Of a DNA stretch of 64,000 nt, positions 29,370 to 37,194 are shown piece by piece. Made by a program: the position numbers and the translations under genes. Where the stretch lies: the NCBI GenBank assembly GCA_028687995.1, contig JAQTZA010000009.1:62001-126000 (forward strand), given 5' to 3'. The notes under the pieces were generated by a model. The model saw only the letters and a list, made by a program, of their open reading frames with translations. It was not told the origin of the DNA and did not search any database. Each line of letters begins with the position of its first letter. The first letter of the stretch is position 1. The stretch comes from Bacteroidales bacterium (GTDB lineage Bacteria; Bacteroidota; Bacteroidia; Bacteroidales; UBA7332).

Positions 29370-29487
29370 CATTTCCCTTGGGAATAGGACGTGGTTGATA
29401 GCGTTACCGTAAATGCTGTAAAGATATTTGGACCGGGGTGTCCCCGATCGGCTTAGAGCTCAACGAAAGTTGGGCTCTATGTTTTTT
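29370..29487 (+). ncRNA. Candidate small RNA with intrinsic terminator, opposite strand to the hsd genes
   Basis: No open frame, but strong RNA signals in a 118-base stretch. A -7 promoter element lies at 29356-29363. An 8-bp hairpin pairs 29398-29405 with 29412-29419. A second hairpin is CGGGG-TGT-CCCCG at 29434-29446. The rho-independent terminator is an 11-bp stem at 29454-29464/29469-29479 with a GAAA loop and six T from 29482. The T run stops at the DUF3800 stop codon, so the RNA gene fits exactly between hsdR and DUF3800. GATATTTG at 29422-29429 resembles a -7 promoter element, which made me consider the 6S-Flavo RNA family; I cannot confirm it. Confidence 0.6.
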
Positions 29488-30220
29488 ATGGAAATATCTT
29501 AAGTCCATAACGCTTTCCTTTTTTGCTGTAAATCTTTGGTTCAACTTGATCAAAAGCTGGATTAGCTCTACCAGGCTCAATTACATAACGAGCAATTGGA
29601 TATGCTATTAAGTCCGCTAACTGCAAGCCGTTGATATTTTCCTTCTTACTTTTAAAATCTATTTTCAATTTGTAATGATTCAGTCGTTTTGGACTTACAA
29701 AGCCTGTTCCTCTGGCTATTAGTCGTTGGAAATGTTCTTCTAATTTCTTATCTTCTTTTTTACCTCTCTTTTCAATAATTATTTCAAGCTCTTTGTCAGC
29801 ATCTACTATGTCATCCAAATAGAAAACAGCACGTTCAATAATAAATGACAAAGCCAGCTCATAAACATCGTTTGAGAGGAGGCCAACTCGTTTAATATAC
29901 TTGTCTTTTTGAATAGCAGAAGCTATTACGGCATAGTTATGGCTTTGAATATTGTTATTCAAATTATCATAAAACCACTTCTTCTTATCCATATCAAATA
30001 ATATAGAAAACTCCTTTTCGCATTTACGAATATCCCGACTATGAAAAATTACCTCTTTATTACCCCAAAGCGTACGCTTGATAACATTGAGTGATTTTCT
30101 AATTTCTTCATAATCTGTAGCAGAGATAATAACTCCACAAAGCAAAAACACAGGAAAATCCTGATTAAGTGTGGTTAATCCATGGTCGCCACTTTCATCT
30201 ATATAGAGGTAGTACTTCAT
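29486..30220 (-). CDS. DUF3800 domain protein
   Basis: A 244-residue protein with the DUF3800 hallmarks: YYLYIDESGDHG at the N-terminus (acidic pair) and LQLADLIAYPIARY near the C-terminus, plus EVIFHSRDIR in between. DUF3800 is thought to have an RNase H-like fold with an acidic active site and is frequent in mobile islands; its substrate is unknown. It follows DUF2188 by 10 bases within the hsd operon. It could be a defence accessory or a nuclease; this is inferred from position only. Confidence 0.85.
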   Translation of the reverse strand: MKYYLYIDESGDHGLTTLNQDFPVFLLCGVIISATDYEEIRKSLNVIKRTLWGNKEVIFHSRDIRKCEKEFSILFDMDKKKWFYDNLNNNIQSHNYAVIASAIQKDKYIKRVGLLSNDVYELALSFIIERAVFYLDDIVDADKELEIIIEKRGKKEDKKLEEHFQRLIARGTGFVSPKRLNHYKLKIDFKSKKENINGLQLADLIAYPIARYVIEPGRANPAFDQVEPKIYSKKGKRYGLKIFP

Positions 30221-30230
30221 TTACACATTT

Positions 30231-30455
30231 TTATCCCCTTGGCGGAAACCCATCATTCCCATGACTATCTTTTTGTTGAATTTGACCATTCTTTCCATGA
30301 ATCACAAATTCAGAACCCTGATTCTTGCTAATTTCACGTCCTTTTCCCACTGCTTCTTGCTTGGTAGTGGTATGTACACTTGCACGTTCTGCGTTTTCTT
30401 TCTTTACATCCCAACCGCCATTTGGATTAGGAACTACGTGATGTTGTTTTGCCAT
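30231..30455 (-). CDS. DUF2188 domain protein
   Basis: A 74-residue basic protein. HHVVPNPNGGWDVKKENAERAS followed by a helix with KQEAVGKGREISKNQ and then EFVIHGKNGQIQQKDSHGNDGFPP is the classic DUF2188 pattern, a compact domain of two halves ending in a GRIxxKDSYGNDP-like motif. Function is unknown. It is 32 bases after hsdS and 10 before DUF3800. The pairing with DUF3800 inside an R-M operon suggests they act together. Confidence 0.88.
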   Translation of the reverse strand: MAKQHHVVPNPNGGWDVKKENAERASVHTTTKQEAVGKGREISKNQGSEFVIHGKNGQIQQKDSHGNDGFPPRG

Positions 30456-30487
30456 GATAAATTTATATTTCTTATTCAGTAAATTCT

Positions 30488-31660
30488 TTAATCCTGTAAA
30501 TTCAGATTCAACCTCTTCTTCCCCGTCAACAACACCTGCATCAATCCCTTCTTTTGCTCTTTGAGCTTATCCAGCTTGCTGCGCAGCACCTGCACTTCGC
30601 TGGTGGCTGCTTGCAGCACTTGGGCTATAGCGGTTTGTTCTTCGAGAGATGGATAAGGAATTTTCACAACACAGAAATCATCATAACTAACTTGTTTACC
30701 ATCACGAATACCAATTACAGCAGTCGCTAATCTTCCAATAAACTCATACGATTTATAATATTGTTTGTAAAACTCATCATTAATTGCTTTTTTAGGTTTC
30801 AATACAATATATGCAGGACTCACAATTCCTCTGTAATATGAATATTCTAATCCTCCTTGAAATGAACGAAGACTTATTACAAAATCTCCAGGTTCAACTA
30901 ACTTATAACCAGCCGTAGTTCCTTCTGGCATTGTAACTCTACCTTCTAACATTGACCTCGGAATAATTCCTCTATCTTGTGTAGCAGAAAGCAATTCCTC
31001 ATTTTCAAAACCTTTAATTGTAATGCTTTTAAAGACTTCGCCAGCACCCACTTTCTTCCATTCCTCACTAAACCCCTTCAACCGTCTTTTCCCAGTCAGC
31101 AATTCCTGCATCAGCCATTTATTGCGCAGTTCCACTTGCTCTATGGTGGCTTGCACATTGCTAATGGCTTTATCCCATGCGCTAAGCACTTCGGCTATGC
31201 GGGTTTGCTCGGGAACTTCTGTTGGTAATGTAATCCTATTAATATAAATTGGTGTTTGGCTAACAAGTGGTTGACCTCCTTTACTTCTTAATTTTGAAAT
31301 ATCTTCATGTTGTAATTTGTAGGTAAGAAAATCAATATTAATATCTACTAAAATTTCTTTAGTAAATAGAGCATTATCAGTTATCCAACATTTATCAAAT
31401 ACAAATCTTGTAATTCCACAATTTTCTCCAACTCGACCAATCAGAATTACTTTACCGTCAGAATTATAATCTTTTGAATATCCCATTATTCCATTTCCAC
31501 CAAATACAGGATACATATATTCTCTGTCTGAAATTTGAGCAAGTTCATTTGGTTTTGTTTTACCTGATGATAGCTTGATTATTTCGCCTAATCTTTTCAC
31601 CTCCCAATCACTAGGAATTTTCCCTAGTGGCGAATCTTTATATGTTGTGTTGTTATTCAT
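30488..31660 (-). CDS. hsdS: Type I restriction enzyme specificity subunit (HsdS), two target-recognition domains
   Basis: DNA-sequence reader of the type I complex. The 390 residues show two similar halves. TRD1 starts at PLGKIPSDWEVKRLGEI and ends in the first conserved helix with PEQTRIAEVLSAWDKAI and LMQELLTGKRRL. TRD2 (about 205-335) is followed by LEEQTAIAQVLQAATSE and LMQVLLTGKKRL. The repeated EQTxIAxVL and LTGK(R/K)RL blocks are the coiled-coil spacers that set target spacing. It starts 5 bases after the repaired end of the DinD-RhuM gene, so it belongs to the same operon. It is intact. Confidence 0.94.
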   Translation of the reverse strand: MNNNTTYKDSPLGKIPSDWEVKRLGEIIKLSSGKTKPNELAQISDREYMYPVFGGNGIMGYSKDYNSDGKVILIGRVGENCGITRFVFDKCWITDNALFTKEILVDINIDFLTYKLQHEDISKLRSKGGQPLVSQTPIYINRITLPTEVPEQTRIAEVLSAWDKAISNVQATIEQVELRNKWLMQELLTGKRRLKGFSEEWKKVGAGEVFKSITIKGFENEELLSATQDRGIIPRSMLEGRVTMPEGTTAGYKLVEPGDFVISLRSFQGGLEYSYYRGIVSPAYIVLKPKKAINDEFYKQYYKSYEFIGRLATAVIGIRDGKQVSYDDFCVVKIPYPSLEEQTAIAQVLQAATSEVQVLRSKLDKLKEQKKGLMQVLLTGKKRLNLNLQD

Positions 31661-31759
31661 GTGGTTTATTGATTTTTGGGTGGATTGAGTTTTTCTATCT
31701 CACGGTCGAAGTCCGAAAGATAGTCGCGGTCTTGTGTTACCCGAAATTTTTCATACTGC

Positions 31760-33037
31760 TCAAGCGCCTTTATTTTGGCTCGCTCTGCACTGATAGTCCC
31801 TTTCTGCTAACACCGGATAAGAAGACAATTCAAGAAAGCTATCCAAAAACCTAGCCCATTCTGCCATCGAAGTAGCAATTTGTCGCCGGGCTCTGTTTTC
31901 GGCCAAATCCAGGTATGCCGAAACAATCAGATTAAGCTCACTGATACTGGTTTCGTCCAGATAATTTTTGGCTACTGTCACATCGGTTTTCAATATTTTC
32001 CCTTGTGGTGCCTGTTTCCATGTTTTCAATCCCATGTGTGGTTTAGAGGCATCGGCTTGTCGGTAAATGATTTCGGCAGCTGTTTGTCCTGTAATGGCCC
32101 AATGCAATTTGTTTTGCACCTTGGCATAAAATTCTTTTGTAATGGGCGCCAATGGGCTGTAGTCGCTAGCGGTAGCATATATATCTGTGATTTTTTGATA
32201 CATGCGCCGCTCCGATGCTCGAATTTCTCGGATACGTTCCAGCAACTCATCGAAGTAATCCACACCCCAGTTTTTCCCTTGTTTCAACCGCTCGTCGTCG
32301 AGTACAAATCCCTTGGTGATAAACTCTTTAAGTACCGAAGTAGCCCAAATCCTGAACTGCGTTGCTTTAAAGGAATTCACTCGGTAGCCAATAGCTATTA
32401 TGACATCCAAATGATACACATTAGTCAGATAATCTTTGCCATCGGTGGCAGTTATTCGAATTTTTCGAACAACTGCGTAACGATTCAGTTCTTCGCTCTC
32501 AAAAATCTGCGCCAAGTGGTAGTTGATGGTATTAACTTCTACATCAAACAATTCGGCCATTTTCCGTTGAGTAATCCAAAACGTCTCCCCATCGTACGCA
32601 AGGTCTATACGCGTATTTCCCTGTGGTGTAGTATAGAAAATCAGATTCGTATCGGTTTGATTTTCAACTAATTCTGGGTTAATATCTTTTTTGATAAAGT
32701 ATTTCAAACCGGCTCGAACATTTTCTTTACTTGGGTCGGCATTTTGCACTATCAGGTAACAGGCATAGCGTGTGAGTTTTACGCTTTCATAGGTTTGCTT
32801 TGCACCTTTACCATGCGTTATCTCCTCGAGGTAATCCTCGAAGTGATCAGCAATAGCGTGACCACTGTTGAGGCAGGCTTCTTTTGCTCTTTCAATTACA
32901 GGTATAAAGTGCCGATATTCGGAATATTCCAATGCTTTCGATAGTTTTCTTGCACCCCAAAATTCATTGCCGTTTACATCAATTTCTTTAATTGAGTCAA
33001 ACAAACTTGTATGTCGCTTAGATAATTCGTCTTCCAT
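31760..33037 (-). CDS. DinD-RhuM fusion protein with a late frameshift
   Basis: Residues 1-115 match the N-terminus of E. coli DinD (DNA-damage-inducible protein D): FWGARKLSKALEYSEYRHF, RAKEACLNSGHAIADHF, LTRYACYLIVQNADPSK. From about 129 the protein is a RhuM-family domain: FWITQRKMAELFDV with VNTINYHLAQIF, VYHLDVIIAIGYRVNS, TQFRIWATSVLKEFI, MGLKTW. The open frame ends at 31760 with a non-homologous tail, QCRASQNKGA. Shifting frame in the AAAGGG run near 31798-31804 restores GTISAERAKIKALEQYEKFR and a further 25 or so residues to a TAA at 31666-31668, just before hsdS. So about 40 C-terminal residues are lost by one indel. The gene lies 2 bases after hsdM. Confidence 0.85.
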   Translation of the reverse strand: MEDELSKRHTSLFDSIKEIDVNGNEFWGARKLSKALEYSEYRHFIPVIERAKEACLNSGHAIADHFEDYLEEITHGKGAKQTYESVKLTRYACYLIVQNADPSKENVRAGLKYFIKKDINPELVENQTDTNLIFYTTPQGNTRIDLAYDGETFWITQRKMAELFDVEVNTINYHLAQIFESEELNRYAVVRKIRITATDGKDYLTNVYHLDVIIAIGYRVNSFKATQFRIWATSVLKEFITKGFVLDDERLKQGKNWGVDYFDELLERIREIRASERRMYQKITDIYATASDYSPLAPITKEFYAKVQNKLHWAITGQTAAEIIYRQADASKPHMGLKTWKQAPQGKILKTDVTVAKNYLDETSISELNLIVSAYLDLAENRARRQIATSMAEWARFLDSFLELSSYPVLAERDYQCRASQNKGA

Positions 33038-33039
33038 AC

Positions 33040-34602
33040 TTATTGATTTAATTCGTCCAAATACCTCTTCATTTCTGCCTGAACAGCTTTCAATTCATCT
33101 TCCAACTTATTGATTTCCAATTGCACAGCTGCAATATCCACTTCGGCCTCTTCCTCAAACGTATCCACATAGCGAGGAATATTCAGGTTAAAGTCGTTCT
33201 CTTTGATTTCGTCGAAAGTGGCCACATAGCTGTATTTATCTTCGGCAACGCCAGCCGGTAGTTTGCCTTCGTTGAATTGGCGATAAGTGTCAACTATGTG
33301 ATTGATATGGCTTTCGTTCAGCTTGTTTTGGTTCTTAGCCGAATCGTACTGCTTGCTGGCATCAATAAACAGCACGTTGGTATTGTCCACCTTTCCTTTA
33401 TTGAAAATCAGAATGGCAGCCGGAATACCTGTTCCGAAAAACAGGTTGGCAGGCAAGCCGATAACGGCTTCCAAGATATTTTCTTCAATGGTTTTCTGAC
33501 GAATTTTCCCTTCGGAGCTTCCACGGAACAATACGCCGTGAGGAACCACCACACCCACTTTGCCACGTCCTTCGTAGGTGGTTTCTATCATGTGGCTGAT
33601 AAATGCCCAGTCGCCTTTGCTCTTGGGCGGTACACCACGCCAAAAGCGGTTGTATTGGTCGGTTTCGGGATCCCAACTAATAGTAGTTTTCCCCTCCTCT
33701 TTATCTTCCACCTTTCCCCATTTATCGAGCGAAAACGGCGGATTAGCCACTACGGTATCAAACCTCATCAGCGCATCGCCTTCTTTCAGTTTTGGGTTAC
33801 GGATAGTATCACCCCAACGAATAGTAGCGTTATCAAATCCATGCAAAAACATATTCATCACCGCCAGTGCCCAGGTGCTGCCGTTAGCTTCCTGTCCGTA
33901 AAGCGAGAAATTATCAGAACCAACCTCTTCACCCGCCTTTATCAGCAAGGATGCCGAACCGCATGTCGGGTCACAGATGCGCGAGCCGGGTTTCGATTTA
34001 GTCAGTTTGGCTATCAGTGTCGAAACTTCCTTTGGTGTGAAGAACTCCCCAGCCTTCTTGCCCGCATCGCTGGCAAAGTTTTCAATCAGAAACATATACG
34101 CCCCGCCAATAATATCCGTACCTTCGAGATGCGAAGGACGCAAATCGAGTTTGTCACTATTGAAATCGAGCAATAAATTTTTCAATCGCACATTCTTATC
34201 TTTGGTATCGCCTAGCACCGAACTGTTGAAATTGATATTCTGGAAAATACCTGCTCCATCTTCGCTATAGAGCTTTTCGCGATTGGCCTCTACCAAATCT
34301 TCTAGAGCCACATCGATAATTTCGCCAATGTTCAACTCATTGCGGTGCTCAAACAGGTACTTGAAATGACTATTAGTTGGCACTACAAAGCGTTCGTGTT
34401 GCATAGCACGTCTTGCACGTTCGCTGTCGCCATTGTATTTAGTCAAATAGGTGTCGAATTTATCATCATGCACATCGCTGAGGTATTTCACAAAAAGCAT
34501 GGTCAACACATAATCTTTATACACGCTGGGGTCTATGCTTCCGCGAAAGGTATCGCAAGCCTTCCACACCTGTTTATTAATGTCTTCTTGAGTAATCTTC
34601 AT
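33040..34602 (-). CDS. hsdM: Type I DNA methyltransferase subunit (HsdM)
   Basis: N6-adenine methyltransferase subunit that protects host DNA and, with HsdS, forms the core of the R-M complex. The 520 residues include the N-terminal HsdM helical domain (QVWKACDTFRGSIDPSVYKDYV), FFTPKEVSTLIAKL, AdoMet motif I DPTCGSA at 211-217, and catalytic motif IV NPPF at 287-290. A C-terminal coiled coil (about 480-520) is seen. It starts 6 bases after the single-domain S gene. It appears intact. Confidence 0.96.
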   Translation of the reverse strand: MKITQEDINKQVWKACDTFRGSIDPSVYKDYVLTMLFVKYLSDVHDDKFDTYLTKYNGDSERARRAMQHERFVVPTNSHFKYLFEHRNELNIGEIIDVALEDLVEANREKLYSEDGAGIFQNINFNSSVLGDTKDKNVRLKNLLLDFNSDKLDLRPSHLEGTDIIGGAYMFLIENFASDAGKKAGEFFTPKEVSTLIAKLTKSKPGSRICDPTCGSASLLIKAGEEVGSDNFSLYGQEANGSTWALAVMNMFLHGFDNATIRWGDTIRNPKLKEGDALMRFDTVVANPPFSLDKWGKVEDKEEGKTTISWDPETDQYNRFWRGVPPKSKGDWAFISHMIETTYEGRGKVGVVVPHGVLFRGSSEGKIRQKTIEENILEAVIGLPANLFFGTGIPAAILIFNKGKVDNTNVLFIDASKQYDSAKNQNKLNESHINHIVDTYRQFNEGKLPAGVAEDKYSYVATFDEIKENDFNLNIPRYVDTFEEEAEVDIAAVQLEINKLEDELKAVQAEMKRYLDELNQ

Positions 34603-34608
34603 CGTTCT

Positions 34609-35172
34609 TTATTTTATGGCATTTAATATTTGTTGTTGTATTTGTTTGTCGCGAAGCATTTCTATCTGTTGCCGCAATTCAATTTCTTTGTTTCTGAGTT
34701 GGGATATTCTCAATATCATCTCTTGTTTCTGAATCGGTGGAACCGAGATTTCCAGCTCTTCCAACACGCCTTTTGAGATGGAGGCAATAGAACTCCCCAT
34801 GGCTTGCCCTTTCAAAATCGCCTGATTCATTGGATGATTCATCCACCAAGCTAAATATTCAGGCAATACTCGTCCCTTATATTCTTCTTCTAATCGGATG
34901 ACAAAAAAGGAGGTGGAAGCCACAGCCGATTCTTCTATATTATATACCGCTGCAAAGTTCTTCGTACCTTTAGCTGCAAATAACACATCCCCCTGCCTAA
35001 GCAAATGCCTTTCTGAAATAGTATCCGCCATCAAATCGGGGTGAAATTCTGCAATTATTTGTCCAGCCTCATTAAAATGCTTGGCTTGCAGATAAATAAC
35101 ATCACCATCGGGTATTGGCTTGGCAAATACCCCTGTCTGTATGCTTGCAATATGTCTTATTATAGTTTTCAA
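34609..35172 (-). CDS. Single-domain type I specificity subunit (half HsdS)
   Basis: A 187-residue protein with one target-recognition domain: VIYLQAKHFNEAGQI, LLRQGDVLFAAKGTKN, PEYLAWWMNHP and GSSIASISKGVLEELEISVP, followed by one coiled-coil region (QKQEMILRISQLRNKEIELRQQIE). Half-length S subunits can dimerise to give palindromic targets. The start is TTG at 35170-35172: an in-frame stop lies at 35194-35196, there is no ATG between, and the promoter predicts a start site close to 35190. First gene of the hsd operon. A second, full-length hsdS lies downstream. Confidence 0.82.
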   Translation of the reverse strand: MKTIIRHIASIQTGVFAKPIPDGDVIYLQAKHFNEAGQIIAEFHPDLMADTISERHLLRQGDVLFAAKGTKNFAAVYNIEESAVASTSFFVIRLEEEYKGRVLPEYLAWWMNHPMNQAILKGQAMGSSIASISKGVLEELEISVPPIQKQEMILRISQLRNKEIELRQQIEMLRDKQIQQQILNAIK

Positions 35173-35196
35173 ATTTATATTTAAGTAATACTTCTA

Positions 35197-35228
35197 CAAA
35201 TATATGTAGAATGATCCAATTACACAAA
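35197..35228 (-). promoter_or_regulatory. Promoter of the hsd operon
   Basis: Minus strand: TTTG (35225-35228), 20 bases, TATATTTG (35197-35204), a full match to the Bacteroidota promoter. The predicted start near 35190 leaves only about 18 bases of leader before the TTG start of the first gene. Confidence 0.7.
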
Positions 35229-35267
35229 TAATTTTGAATTTATTTTCTTGTAATCACCCTACAAATA

Positions 35268-35306
35268 AAGAGGCTGAGCTCAAATTTAATTTTGAGACAG
35301 CCTCTT
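35268..35306 (-). terminator. Terminator after the ATP-grasp cluster
   Basis: The stem AAGAGGCTG/CAGCCTCTT (35268-35276 with 35298-35306) continues with a second paired block CTCAAA/TTTGAG inside. On the minus strand it is followed by a short T-rich run, suitable for the gene ending at 35331. It also insulates the hsd promoter. Confidence 0.75.
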
Positions 35307-35330
35307 CAATATTTGACAGATGGATAAGCG

Positions 35331-36257
35331 TTAATACACCACAATCTTATAAAGCACGGTGTTTTCCGAAATTAAAGGTTTTTCGTAAGCAAAGAAAATC
35401 ATTCCTTTCGCAGGTGATATAATGGTACTAAGAGTTTCTCCAGTGAATGGATCGAGAACTTTTGCGAGCATATCGCCCTCTTTTACCTCGTCGTTTGCGC
35501 CTTTGAAAGTGTAAAGAATTCCTCCTCTATCCGACTTTACGGTTACCTGATTACTATCGGTGATAATGGCTGAGTTATAACCTTCGTGAATCGGATTGTG
35601 GATGATTTTCATTTTATGCAAAAAACGAAGTACTGCCAACCAAGCTACTTTCGCTGAGGCTTTGTGTACCGAGTCTGTGGTGCCGGAATAGACAGAGAAG
35701 GCTTGAGTTCCAAAGACCTGCCAATTGTAATTTAAGATAGCCGTGTCGTAAGGTTTCGCATCACTCACTAATACAAAAGGTAACCCGAAAAGTTTAGCTA
35801 AGTCTGTATCTTGATAACCAGTATTCATCATGCGGACATGTGGCACGAATTCTCCAGGAAGGTAGAAGCTTGCCAGCTGAATACCATATTTATATTGTTT
35901 GATCTCTTCAAAAACTGCATGTGCAATGCGTTGTGTAGTTTCTCCTTTTTCGTAACCCGGAAACATTCGATTGATGTCCGTGTTGTCCATCGCCCAAAAG
36001 CGTTTGTTGATATTCATCGAAAAATGATTCACTGAAGGTATTACCAATATTTCGTGATCGGGTAAAATGCCCCCTTTTTCTTCAATCTCCATCAAGTTCT
36101 TCACAATCTGGGAGCAAATGAATTGTTGTTGAACTTCGTCTCCACGAATTGATCCGACAATGGCGATTGTTTTTTTTCCCTTACCAAATCGAAAACCCTG
36201 AATTCGAAACTCTTCTCTGAAGGGAGAATTCATTCGAAATATAATCTCTCTTTCCAT
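35331..36257 (-). CDS. M14-like (succinylglutamate desuccinylase/aspartoacylase) paralogue lacking metal ligands
   Basis: A 308-residue protein related to its neighbour at 36262-37194 over the full length (INRMFPG, then a C-terminal beta domain with EGDMLAKVLDPFTGETL). The zinc site is gone: the HxxE motif reads RGDE (Arg38, Glu41) and the DIHSS block reads IQLAS, with Ala129 at the histidine position. The catalytic Glu region is also altered. It is probably not a peptidase and may be a partner or regulator of the active paralogue. It is the last gene of the five-gene ATP-grasp cluster, 4 bases after its paralogue. Confidence 0.8.
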   Translation of the reverse strand: MEREIIFRMNSPFREEFRIQGFRFGKGKKTIAIVGSIRGDEVQQQFICSQIVKNLMEIEEKGGILPDHEILVIPSVNHFSMNINKRFWAMDNTDINRMFPGYEKGETTQRIAHAVFEEIKQYKYGIQLASFYLPGEFVPHVRMMNTGYQDTDLAKLFGLPFVLVSDAKPYDTAILNYNWQVFGTQAFSVYSGTTDSVHKASAKVAWLAVLRFLHKMKIIHNPIHEGYNSAIITDSNQVTVKSDRGGILYTFKGANDEVKEGDMLAKVLDPFTGETLSTIISPAKGMIFFAYEKPLISENTVLYKIVVY

Positions 36258-36261
36258 TTCT

Positions 36262-37194
36262 TTAAACTTCTTTTTGGCTAAAAATTCGGGCGATCAAAGA
36301 TCCTTCATACACAACTGGATAGGTGCGCATAGTGAAGACCATACCATCTACCGGCGATAATAGATCTTGCAATACGATGCCACGCAATGGGTCAACAATC
36401 TGACAGAGTAAATCGCCTTTTTTCACACTCATCGAATGGGTAACGCTTGGAATAATCACCCCAGATGCATCGGCATTCATAAATAGAACTTCGCCGGTGG
36501 AGGATAATATTGGTTCGCTGATGTTGGGAGCAACATCACCTTTCCACATGCCCATTTTTGCCATTAAATTGAAAATCCCTTCCACTAACCGGTCTCCATA
36601 TTCACGAGTGATGCGCATGCCTATGCCCATCTCCACGACCAATGTTTTTGAATTTATTACGTTGAGTGAGTGTGCCAAAGTTGCTTCTAGAACGGTTGCT
36701 GCATCGTGTACCCAAATAAAGTCTATATTGAGGAGTTTTGCGTAAGGAACAAGCAATTCTGAACTCTGAACATTCACGCGCACTTGAGGCATTTCCCGAA
36801 GAAAAATATTGCTCGAATGTATATCAATCACCATATCGGCGCCAGTTAAATCAGCGATAATACTCGACGCCATGTGCTCTATCAAATGACCGTCATTGTC
36901 ACCTGGAAAGATGCGATTCATATCTAAATCGAATGCAGGAAAGCCGCGCATTACAGAGTCAACTCCCAACGGATTTAGCGCTGGATAAATCTCTACGCAT
37001 CCACTAAGTAAATCTTTGTTTGCCTCCAATTGACGTGCCAGTTCAAAGCAAACATATTGCCCCTCCAATTCATCGCCGTGAGTTCCAGTGACGATACAAA
37101 GTCTCTGATTGCCTGTGTTTCCACAAATGATGTTTTTCTGGATTATTAAATTCTCGTCCACCGGAAGACCTTCCGATATAATAGTTTTAATCAT
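36262..37194 (-). CDS. M14-family succinylglutamate desuccinylase/aspartoacylase-type hydrolase
   Basis: A 310-residue zinc hydrolase. The metal site is complete: GTHGDELEG gives His39 and Glu42, and DIHSS gives His126; VVEMG gives the likely catalytic Glu188. LDMNRIFPGD carries the substrate-binding Asn-Arg pair. A C-terminal beta domain (about 220-310) with KKGDLLCQIVDPLRG follows. It probably cleaves an amide or peptide bond in the product of the neighbouring ATP-grasp enzyme. Its ATG overlaps the end of the transglutaminase gene by 4 bases, showing tight coupling. Confidence 0.88.
   Translation of the reverse strand: MIKTIISEGLPVDENLIIQKNIICGNTGNQRLCIVTGTHGDELEGQYVCFELARQLEANKDLLSGCVEIYPALNPLGVDSVMRGFPAFDLDMNRIFPGDNDGHLIEHMASSIIADLTGADMVIDIHSSNIFLREMPQVRVNVQSSELLVPYAKLLNIDFIWVHDAATVLEATLAHSLNVINSKTLVVEMGIGMRITREYGDRLVEGIFNLMAKMGMWKGDVAPNISEPILSSTGEVLFMNADASGVIIPSVTHSMSVKKGDLLCQIVDPLRGIVLQDLLSPVDGMVFTMRTYPVVYEGSLIARIFSQKEV

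Noticed and set aside
31880..32671. 263-codon plus-strand frame antisense to the DinD-RhuM gene
   Set aside because: Cys/Phe-rich composition, no family resemblance, and the opposite frame matches known domains throughout.
31760..33037. Reading the DinD-RhuM gene as a simple antirepressor
   Set aside because: The C-terminal two thirds follow RhuM blocks (VYHLDVIIAIGYRVNS, TQFRIWAT) and lack KilA/ANT-type antirepressor domains.
33277..34176. 299-codon plus-strand frame antisense to hsdM
   Set aside because: Shadow of hsdM, whose methyltransferase motifs are intact.
35268..35306. Transposon end or attachment site at the island edge
   Set aside because: The inverted repeat is better read as a terminator for the ATP-grasp cluster; no integrase, transposase or matching repeat was found near 25 kb.
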